A stretch of DNA of 64,000 nt, from positions 35,188,540-35,252,539 of the forward strand of contig NC_087063.1 of NCBI RefSeq assembly GCF_963678635.1, given 5' to 3'. Under the pieces are notes generated by a model that was given only the letters and a program-made list of their open reading frames with translations, was not told where the DNA came from and searched no databases. This document shows positions 56,401-64,000 of this stretch, in pieces. The number at the start of each line of letters is the position of its first letter. The stretch's first letter is position 1. Source of the DNA: Symsagittifera roscoffensis (taxonomy: Eukaryota > Xenacoelomorpha > Acoela > Convolutidae). Both the position numbers and the translations under genes were made by a program.

Positions 56401-58546
56401 CTGTGTACTTTTGTCGCAAAAGCCAAGCAAAACCGCGTCTGTATCGACATAAAACTGCAAGGGCTTCCATTTCTTCCGGCCCATTTGCGGAAATTTCACC
56501 ACTTTTACTTTCAAAATAGTAGAAAGAATAGTCAGTTTTACTGTCCGAATCACCCATTAAGAAATAAAAATCGTGTGAGAACTTGCGATCTTCGGATTCT
56601 GGCGACATCAGATACGAATTACAAGCTATTGTTTTCATGATATCAGAGTCGTCATAACCTGGATGGAATCCCGTCAGAAACTGCGAATCAAAGGCGCCGG
56701 ATAAGAAAACATCACGACGGTCGGTCAGTTGACCTCCATCCGCGAGGCAGAAGTCGCTTGGATGGATTCCAGACGAGTAAAAGTCGTCCACAGTTTGGTA
56801 GCAAGCTTTGTAGTAGTATCCGAACTGGGTTGCACGCGGATCATCAAGGTAGACAGCTCGGGTGTTGGGTCCACAAGGACCATTCTCGAAAGTGTGAGCC
56901 CACCCGGGGTCCTCAGCAACTTCAACTCGAAAATCTAGTCGGTTGTTTGTAGTATGAGTAGCGCATTCTGCATTTGTATTCATCTCTGCGCACTTTGTGG
57001 GATCCTTTGACTGAAAAATACAGTAACTGTCTCCTGGAATGATTTCCAGGTAGTATCGTCCCGAGTTCCAGAGCTGGACGGTGTAGATTTGGAAATCTAT
57101 CACAATACTTCGCTCAATAGTGTTCCAAGTTATTGAGTCAAATGAGTAGTCGTGGTACAAAGAGGACTCGACTAGCGTGTTGTATTCGCATTGTGACAAC
57201 ATAGAAGAACCTATGTCAGCACTTTTTTCGTACTTCATGAACTTCATTGACACTGGGACATAGTCTTTCTTGAACTCATTTCTCTGCGTGAACACATGGT
57301 GGTTGATCACGCACTGCATGTGAAAATTGTGCGATATGGGCACGCTCAAGTTGCACGTAGGTGCGCACTCGATGCTGTAAGGGTGTACCAAAGTACAGTT
57401 TGCGTAGATGTCACGCCCTTGCAGAAGTGGATTCGATTCCATGTCGTGGTTCAACTGGACTGTATAGAGACCAGTATTTCTTGGTTCAAGGTAGTTGAAC
57501 CTTTTCGTTCCTATGGCCTTGACGTTCACGTTTCTTGGACTTCCAAGCTGACCACATACAAAGTGTCGACTGGTTTGAATGCCTCGAGGTGAAAAAAATG
57601 ATGCGTCCGGATCGCCGAATAACTCCAAAAACGAAAAACGAAATGTGTGAACTGGATAACCAATTGTCTCAAAAGCAAATGCAAAGCTCGACCCATAGTC
57701 GCTTTGCTTCATATATATGTGATTATCGTCACCGACATCTAATTCATCGGTCACAATCAGTCTCAAGTCTTCTTGAAACCGATCTATTTCAATTTCATCT
57801 GAGATTTTGATGGTGCTCTCTGAATTAATACGACGCAAAGCATAGCAGCGGACTTTCACAATTTGAGCTTCTAATATCACTTTTGGCTGGTACATTTTGT
57901 TATGTTCCCCATTTTTTATGCAACCAAAACTTATTTCCTCAATAGAATCTCGAATGACCTGGTTCGCTGTGTCATACGACTCACACGTTACGAAACGACT
58001 TAACAGACATCCTACAACATCGACAGTAACCGAGAATTCGAGATAGGCAGTTTGGTCGTCATTCGCAGGAATCGAACATCCGGTGTGCTCAACCTCGATT
58101 GAGTTTATTTCACCTTCGTACATGAAACACATGATTCCTGAAACCTGTTCGCCGAGATTGCATTGCGAGTTAACGAGACGCCCATCATTGTCGACAAACA
58201 AGCATCCCGGATCACCGTCGAGAAAATATAGGATCCGAGTGTCACTTATTGTAGCTGATTGTCGTCGTGGAGCTCCAGCAAAGTTGAGAATAACAGACTG
58301 CGCAAAGTTATTCGTCCCGCCAGCTTGAAACATTTCAAGGTACTCATCGGTAACAACGTCTGCACGTCGGGTTTCGCGACATCCCTCCCGAACTTCCTGC
58401 TGCTGTTGGAAGACTGGCTTTGAAGTGATGATGGAAAATGGTAAAATGAAGGCGAAGTATTTGAATGAGTCAACATTGACGGAAAAATAGTCAACTTGGC
58501 CGTTCGGAAGATTAAAAGTAAACAGCGGCTCACCGTCGTCTAAAAG
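44051..58546 (-). CDS. Adhesion-GPCR-like receptor (GAIN/GPS, 7TM), 5'-incomplete, at least 1933 aa
   Basis: Cell-surface receptor of the adhesion GPCR type. Nine exons joined by phase-consistent GT-AG introns: 54786-58546, 51984-52321, 51433-51732, 47238-47422, 46409-46588, 46067-46250, 45337-45600, 44698-44892, 44051-44445 (5802 nt). Numbered from the first residue seen: ectodomain 1-1140 with a divergent C-type-lectin-like module (~556-703) and Ig-like segments; a Ser/Thr/Pro stalk ~1140-1185; helical then beta GAIN region ~1190-1475; GPS ending C-S-S-T-H-T-T-S-F (H1508); seven hydrophobic segments ~1534-1790; a ~140-residue Ser/Thr-rich cytoplasmic tail. A Cys before TM3 and a Cys in extracellular loop 2 could form the usual GPCR disulphide. 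No signal peptide is seen, because the largest exon opens at an acceptor (tttttgcag). The family call rests on the GPS plus 7TM order; the ectodomain modules are weak matches. Confidence 0.78.
44698..44892 (-). CDS. Receptor exon: TM6-TM7
   Basis: The acceptor is gttttgtgcag. It encodes IVTVVLFVSGWMM (TM6), WWVHLLHLLLTLSGSVSLCL (TM7) and a basic start of the tail (KPYELRTRK). The donor GTTAGC is weak. If it is not spliced, the next codons are AGT TAG, a stop. Confidence 0.75.
45337..45600 (-). CDS. Receptor exon: TM4 end, ECL2, TM5, ICL3, TM6 start
   Basis: The acceptor is atcttaccag and the donor is GTAAGA. It encodes GSVVAVYFGMFRED, the loop Cys in GYACFPSSY, TM5 LSFLSLLIAPTLLYVGVTLL, and a long charged loop ending NNFLAT at the start of TM6. 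Confidence 0.8.
45819..46015. repeat. Palindromic 'agtctgga' repeat in receptor intron
   Basis: Contains gagtctgg/ccagactc words on both strands and an end (cacctgaacccaggtggc) inverted relative to the start of the 7630-8815 repeat. About 200 bp, in the 466-bp intron between the TM3 and TM5 exons. Confidence 0.55.
46067..46250 (-). CDS. Receptor exon: TM3 and start of TM4
   Basis: The acceptor is ttggttatcag. It begins IVSSDHVQCRLASMMMLFSY. The Cys just before TM3 is at the position used for the conserved GPCR disulphide. It ends in FPIAYIFNTIALP, inside TM4. Donor GTCTCC. Confidence 0.8.
46409..46588 (-). CDS. Receptor exon: TM1-TM2
   Basis: Sixty codons, phase 0. It holds hydrophobic helices VSMIGMTIGSVAVVATFLLL and MLLLFFYNLFLCSYLSG, joined by an acidic/His loop (DVIDEEEHSHH). 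Donor GTAACA. Confidence 0.8.
47238..47422 (-). CDS. Receptor exon: GPS motif and tethered-agonist segment
   Basis: The acceptor is tagctttttag and the donor is GTAACA. It reads YVCAYYVWENDTY, then RGVCSSTHTTSFAVVAVVDQ. This matches the end of the GPS (C-x-C-x-H-L-T-x-F-A-V). The cleavage tripeptide is H-T-T instead of H-L-T, and the second and fourth canonical cysteines are missing. The segment after the cut, TSFAVVAVV, looks like a Stachel peptide. Confidence 0.8.
47790..51340. repeat. ~0.92-0.97-kb tandem repeat in a receptor intron
   Basis: The phase point aacgct(c/g) recurs at 47791, 48713 and 49681, with long shared blocks (ttgttggctaagttgatgactg; gttgctgctgcttttgctgc). The third unit breaks into shorter ~140-190-bp repeats (ttgtttcttgcgtttt at about 50085, 50275 and 50415). 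A diverged piece of the second half of the unit follows to ~51340. Fills the 4.0-kb intron just upstream of the GPS exon. Confidence 0.8.
51433..51732 (-). CDS. Receptor exon: GAIN domain, beta part
   Basis: The acceptor is aatgttttag and the donor is GTATGA. Ninety-nine full codons with beta-strand character (GTSVVLGMYESDFGAP; VSISVPVQFSLNYVE), as expected for GAIN subdomain B just before the GPS. Confidence 0.72.
51984..52321 (-). CDS. Receptor exon: GAIN domain, helical part
   Basis: The acceptor ttttttttaag is required for phase (AA + G). It encodes LQYNTEHVLTFLEQHEEILT and onward, 112 codons, mostly predicted helix (LDYVEKLVQMC, LLPFLESVQGLIHNIAQ). This fits GAIN subdomain A. Donor GTACCT. 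Confidence 0.75.
52780..53170 (-). mobile_element. tRNA-derived SINE-like fragment 2
   Basis: Minus strand: an A-box-like TGGCCGAGTAGT (53147-53158) followed by a decayed B box GGTCTGAGTTTCGC (53109-53122), then a tail with 'cagccgaca' and 'gagcagacaaa' words, partly duplicated at 52840-52880 and 52985-53030. Confidence 0.5.
53940..54135 (-). mobile_element. tRNA-derived SINE-like fragment 3
   Basis: Minus strand CTTAGTCTGGAGG (54108-54120) as a possible A box and GGGCTCGAATCTGA (~54065-54078) as a B box. The tail again holds 'gccgacaaaa' and 'gcagacga' words. Same orientation as the other two copies. Confidence 0.5.
54786..58546 (-). CDS. Receptor exon encoding most of the ectodomain (1253 codons)
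   Basis: A single 3761-bp open exon with a strong acceptor (cttgttttttgcag) and donor GTGAGT. It is Cys-rich with many N-glycosylation sequons. Residues 571-703 look like a C-type-lectin-like domain (KACYQ, DFCLADGGQL, closing LAVLCRYR). Residues 840-915 look Ig-like: Cys 845/846, Trp 857, then HNGIYSLICYN. Two further NTGLY (357-361) and NSGRY (494-498) motifs suggest more Ig-type folds. Residues 1140-1185 are Thr/Ser/Pro-rich, like a stalk. The final ~65 residues are helical and begin the GAIN domain. GC content is visibly higher than in the flanks. Confidence 0.85.
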
Positions 58547-58849
58547 CTGCAAAAAACAAGTAAAACTTTTGAGACATGATTTGAAAACTCTCAGCAAAAG
58601 CTCAATAAAAATGCTATTCTTAGTCTTGGTTTAATTCTTAATCTTAAAAATCCTATTCTTCTAACCATCTCAAAAAAAACATAAAACGGTTGCAAAAGCT
58701 ATTATTTCATTTCAAAACCCCGTCCTCAAACTCAAGGGTTCAATTAAACTAGCAAGCCCGACTCCATTTATTCTTGAAAACTTGAAAAATTTTGACTTTT
58801 TTCCATAGCTTGGATTTTTTTAAAAAAATTTAGATCAATTCATGGAAGT

Positions 58850-60200
58850 TTTTGAAGCGACGAACTTTGAAAAACTTCAAAGCAGCTTCGATTGCTTCGC
58901 AAAAATGTTATTTATTCAAGCAAGATGTTGAATAAATGAAATCTTGAAATTTTTCACGTTATTTTTTAGAACAAACTGATTCGCGCAGTTTCAGTTTTTC
59001 TCAGCAAGCTATTCAAGCGATCAAGATTTGAAATAACTAATTTACTTCATGAAGGGAACCAATATGTACAAGATGCATGTTTTTCCTTGAAAGCAACAAA
59101 ATTTTTAAAAGTTTCAAGTAACTCTGATGAGCAAACTGGTTCGCAAAAATTTGTGAATTTCCTAAGCAAGCACTTCATCCGACAAAATTTCGAAAGATTT
59201 CAAGTTATATCAAAGACCACACTGGTTTGCGAAATATGCAAAATTCATTCACAAGCTATTTACCCGATGAAACTAGAATTTGTTTCAAATTATTTATTAA
59301 AGCGGTTCGTTTTGCAAGAAAATTATCAGCATTTCAAAACAAGCTGTTCAAGCGATAGAACGCCGAAGTAATTCAAGTTATTTCATTAGGCTTTTCAGCT
59401 TAAGAAAAATTTGATTGTTATCTGAAATATCTCAACTATTTCATAAACCGAATGGGTTTGCCAAAAATTCAAGTTTTCTACGCAAGTTTTTCCAGGAATG
59501 AAACTTTAAAAAATTCACGCTTTTTTAGGCGAGTTAGTTTGCGAACAACGCAAGTTATTCTAGGCAAGATTTCAAAGAAATGAAATGTTGAAAAACTTCA
59601 AGTTATTTCAGAAAGCGAATGAATCCGTTTGTAAAATTTTAGAAATTTCAAAACCAAACTATTTAGGTAATGAAACGGTTAAATGTTTCAAATTATTTCA
59701 TGGAGCAAATCGGTTTGCAGTAAATTTTCAATTTTTCCTAAATATGAAATATGAAATGTTGGCATATTTCAGAAATATGAAATGTTGGCATATTTCGGGT
59801 CATTTTGTGGAACAAATCAGTTTATGAAAAGTCTAAGTTTTTTTATAGAAGCTACCCAAGCAAAGCAACTCGGAAAAATTTCAAGTCAAATCATAGAGCG
59901 AATGGGTTTGCAAAAAATTCAAATTTGTCTAGGCAAGCTATTCAAGCAATGAAACTTTGAAATAGTTCAGATTATTTTATTAAGCGAATCGACTTGCAAA
60001 AATTCAAGTTTTTCCAAGCAAGCTTTTCAAGCAATAAAACTGTGAAATTTTTCATATTACTCTATAGAGCGATCGGTTTGCGAAAAACTAAAAGCGTCTA
60101 AGCAAGGTATTCAAGCAAACAATTTTTGAAAAAGTTCAATGTAATGCAATGTATTTGAAAAAATTCAATTTGTAAAAAATCAATGTATGAGTTTTTGCTT
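58850..60200. repeat. Degenerate ~85-bp satellite
   Basis: The unit 'aggcaagctattcaagcaatgaaactttgaa...tttcaagttatttcat...gcgaatcggtttgcaaaaattcaag' recurs about every 80-95 bp, with roughly 15 units of moderate similarity. It lies upstream of the large receptor exon, probably inside a receptor intron. Confidence 0.75.
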
Positions 60201-60249
60201 ACTTCAAGCGATTCATCTGGCAAAAATTACTGTCGAATCAAGTTCATAT

Positions 60250-63200
60250 TGTCTAAAGAGAAGACGTTTTCTTCTCAAAAAGCTTTTTAGAATGTTCCAG
60301 ATCTTAGAATGATTGAAAGTTCTATCAAATTCTTGCCTAATCGCTTTTTTAAATTTGAGCTCGACGGTCGGTCATATATTGTCTGATCCAAGCCTTCTTA
60401 AACGCCGTCATGTTTTAATTGAAAATTCCGCAGGCAATTTTCGTTGCGCGGAGTTTTAAATAATGAGAAAAAATTTTTGCCATTAAGAAAATAACTCAAT
60501 TTTGAAAACGAAATGTGCAAATGATTGGTGTAATAATCGATGTTAACGAAGAAACAGATAAACTCGTTTTACAGCTCTTGTTGCCATTGCGAGAAAAATT
60601 TTGCTACAAAACAGTTTTTTGACCAAAAGAACAGACAACTGTTGATCCGAAACGTCGGAATGTTAAAGAGTGCAAGAAGCTGTGTATTGATTTGTTTTTA
60701 ATGTCAGAAAGGCAAAATCAAGTCTTCATTCTTGCACGAGCTTTACCGGTTTTCTGTTTTTTTTTGTAGGAAAGAATTTAAAATAGACGAGTTAGTGAAC
60801 ACATTTCTACATAGTCTGGAAAAATTTTCATCATACTTCGCAGAATAATTAGAACTAGAAGGATTCAGAAATTTCATTTTCAAATTCAACTCTCGGTTAG
60901 CAACTGTGCGGAGTAAATCAAGCAGACGTTCGCTTTGCTAGCATGAACGTATTGAATAGTTTATCAGAAGGCATGCAAAAAAAATCGAAAAATTCGTCGA
61001 CCTTTTTTTGGTAGGTCAACTTGATTTCCTGAGCTTTATCATATCACAAAAGTTACCCATTTTGGTCAAACTTTCTGCACTGCAGGCAAATTTTTGAAAA
61101 AGCGTGCCAAAAAAGCGTTTTAGGTACTTTGGAAACTTTTGGCCAAAATATGCGTTTTTCGGCGCGCGCTCCTCAAAGTTATTATATATTGGCGCCGAAG
61201 GCACCTTTAGAAAAGTTTAGGGCCAATCGGCCGAAAATGGATATCACAAAATAGTTTAAAGGAGGGCCCTTTGGGTCGGCAGGGGGTCGAACTGCTGAGG
61301 AGGGGAAGGGCGGCAACCGCCCCTTGCCCCCCCCCCCACACACACACACACACCCTAAATCCGCTACTGATCAGAAGCGCCAACAATGAACTTTTTTATA
61401 ACTCTCCACCAACCGCAAGCAATATTGAAAAATTAATTTTTTAACAGAGAGTAAAGTTAACTTTATAAAACCTATTAGTCGTGAAGGAAAAATTTATGTG
61501 ACCAGAGGCCTGCATAAATGCTGCAGACGCTTGACAGGAAATTTTTGAAAACCAGTTTTTTTTTTTAAAAAAAAAAACCTCTATAGATGACCTGCATCCT
61601 AGCATAAATGGTGTCAGCAAATATTCTGGGATTGTATCCGGAAGTTCTGTTGTTATGGGCAGTAAAGTTTATGCAGGTTAGGGTCCTTTTGATTTTTTTT
61701 TGCAGCAGCTTATTTTCACAACAAAAATCTGTTGTGTCAAGACGAGACTTTTGAGTTAAAACATCTAAATCATCATAAAGCAGAAAAAACATATGCAATC
61801 GAAAAGTAAAATGCACTCGAGCTTTCTTCAGAGCTGGTTAAAACCAAAATATGAGCTCATTTTAGAGCCATTGAATTTGAAGTACATCATATTTACACAG
61901 AGGTGAAGCTGTACTTCGCAAACTCAAGCCTGGAAAAGGCAAAAAGAGATCTAAACAGGCAAAACAAAGTTAAACAAGGAAAAGATTAAAAAGTACACCT
62001 TGAAACTTTTTTTTGAGATATCTGCTCTTTTTGAGGTATCATGTTCTCTCATCTGCTCCACGACCGCTGGTTGTTTTACCAACACTAGCCACCATTAAAA
62101 CAGTTACAGTTTCTATCAAATTGTCAATGTTATGCAGCAAAAATTCGACCAAAAAAAACTATTTAAACGTTCCGGATTTGAAAATCCGACCTGTTGGTTG
62201 GGAATCTGGGAATCTGTTGGTTGGGAACCACGGTCGCTTTGAAGTAAACTAGTGGCCTGGCCAATGCTGGATCTACTTGTTCAAATATTTTTAATCATAT
62301 ATGGTGCGGAAATCCTTATTCATAGGAAAAAAACGAGTACTGGTTCTTCCAATTGAAGTTTTATCTCAGATTTGGCTGGCTAGATTTCGAAAAAAAAAAT
62401 TAAAAAAAGATCGCGAAAACGATCAAAAATGGAAAAACTTGGCTTTTCCTAAATCCATAAATTTTTCTCTTCCAAAAAACGTGAATATAATTTTATATTT
62501 TATGCAGAGAAGATTTCCACACCCTTATTTTTAGATTCGACCCTTGTTGTCAGATTTAGCCAAACGTTTTCGAGAATAGTGATGAAATTCCTAAAAACAT
62601 TCAGAAAATACAAAAATAGGACATCACCTAAAGTCAATTTTTTTAAAAACACTCAGTGCATAACCGCTTGCGCAGGTAAGATTCGAATAACTGATTTTTT
62701 GCTTCGGCTAAACCCTTAATATCCGATTTGACAGAGCAATTTTTGAGAAAAGTCAAAAATGTTTGAAATTTCACCAAAATGTCAAAAAATGGGCTTGTTT
62801 CAGACCATAACTTTTTAAAACAATTTTACGGATTAACCACTTGAGATGGAGAGAAACCCAAAATTTGTTCTTTTGATTTAAGCCTTCATCTCAGATTTAA
62901 GCGTTTAGTAATTAAAAAAACTTAAAATTTTAAAAACATAGAACGAAATCCGTAGAACGTGAGATAAACAGCGAAACTAGCGAAGTATGTAGGCACAAGG
63001 AAGAGCAGCCGGTTTTTCCATTGGTAACATTTTTTTTGAAAATCGGCACAGTAGTTATTGAGAAAAATTGAAATCTCTGCGAAAAGTTCAAAAATATTCG
63101 AGTGCCGAAAAAAAAGAAAAACAACATATCGCTTACACGTTTTAATAATTATTTTTTCAAACAGGACTTGAAACTTAAGACAAGCCGAAAAAAGCAGCAG

Positions 63201-64000
63201 CATATACCATTAAATTGTTTATGCATAAATAAGCTTAAGCATAATGAAATTGAAAAATACCCAAAAGTGCCACCAAATGAGCACTTTCATTTGCGACTTA
63301 GCTTAGAAAAATTCAATTTTTCGTAGTATAACACTACGCTGCGCTTGTGAAAAGAGACATCTTATCCGTTTATTCAGGCAGATAAATCGACGAATATGAG
63401 AAATGAGCACTTTGAGCTCATTTCAAAAACATGGAGTTTGAGATTTGTTCGGAAAAATTACACAATTTTTCATGGAAGACCAAAAGAACACTTCCTTGCT
63501 CACCAGGAAACGGCGCATAAATAAAAATTTTGTTAATGACAATAGCGATAAACAATAGTTTAAAAAAGCTTTTTTTGTCTTTCCAGAAAGTATTGCCGCT
63601 TCTTGGTAAGTAGAAAATGGAAAGTAATTGAGCTCTACTTTAAATAGTAGAAGCCAAAATAGGTTGAAAGTTTTCACATAATACCTTTATTAGATAACCA
63701 ACTCAAAAATGAAACAAGAATAGCCGCTTTTTGTGTCTTAGAACCAGTAGTCTTAAAAATACAACAAATGCTTTTTTTTTCAAATTTGTGTCGCTTGTTT
63801 TTGGCGTGATGTGATAAAAGGAATAGAGGGAAAAACTATTTCATTCAGGACTATGCATATTCGACAAACAAAATCAAAACAAATTGAAAACTATTTTGGG
63901 TGAAAAAATGATTAAAAAAACGAAAACAAAGTCAAAATAAACTAATGTTACTCGAATAAACTAATTTTTTATATATTATTTTAGGCTTTTGCATGATTTT
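60250..64000. other. No supported gene; probable receptor intron or upstream DNA
   Basis: Contains a relative of the 30.3-kb element (61191-61372) with an 11-C run and (CA)n. Also a short motif near 63300-63345 (ttagcttagaaaa, cactacgct(g/t)cgcttgt) shared with 32290-32355. The missing 5' exons of the receptor (signal peptide) were not found here. Confidence 0.4.
61328..61352. repeat. C-run plus (CA)n microsatellite
   Basis: A run of C followed by about nine CA units, at the same relative place as the C-run of the 30.3-kb element, just before ctaaatccgctact. Confidence 0.85.

Noticed and set aside
58547-58597. Using the in-frame start at 58597 as the receptor start codon
   Set aside because: A strong polypyrimidine-cag acceptor sits at 58547-58560 inside that frame. 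The extra residues are intron-like and give no signal peptide.

Overview
The window is AT-rich metazoan nuclear DNA. Genes are split by GT-AG introns from 158 bp to 11.6 kb, intergenic stretches are long, and many kinds of degenerate repeats are present. The code is standard. I cannot place the organism below 'invertebrate-like animal'. There is one 200-N assembly gap (7207-7406).

Three protein-coding genes can be supported, all on the minus strand. From right to left they are: (1) the 3' part of a large adhesion-GPCR-like receptor (44051-58546, nine coding exons; the 5' end lies upstream of what I can recognise); (2) a complete Rab GTPase of the Rab5-like group, 'Rab B' (29373-43439, five exons, 206 aa, C-terminus C-S-C); (3) a second, paralogous Rab, 'Rab A' (8967-19384, five exons, 219 aa). 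All exon junctions were set by hand from splice consensus and keep phase throughout. The two Rab genes share intron positions and phases (1,0,0,1), so they look like a dispersed tandem duplication. The receptor ends about 0.6 kb upstream of Rab B. Functionally the three need not be related: the Rabs should act in vesicle traffic, the receptor at the cell surface.

The rest is mostly repeat landscape. 4.2-7.2 kb is a cluster of short palindromic elements with GGCTCTTTT ends and several 8-bp target duplications. 10.5-11.5 kb is a direct duplication. 12.9-18.5 kb holds inverted-repeat elements, a G-run block and ATTATAAT-rich DNA. 22.2-23.0 kb and 58.9-60.2 kb are degenerate satellites. Intron 1 of Rab B holds a decayed Ty3/Gypsy element fused to a six-unit, ~940-bp tandem array (32.7-39.4 kb) and a 1149-bp hAT-type element with perfect 8-bp target duplication and a BED-finger exon (41.1-42.2 kb). 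Introns of the receptor hold a ~950-bp tandem repeat (47.8-51.3 kb) and tRNA-derived SINE-like pieces (52.8-54.2 kb).

Regions 0-4.2 kb, 19.4-22 kb, 23-29.4 kb and 60.3-64 kb show no gene I can support.
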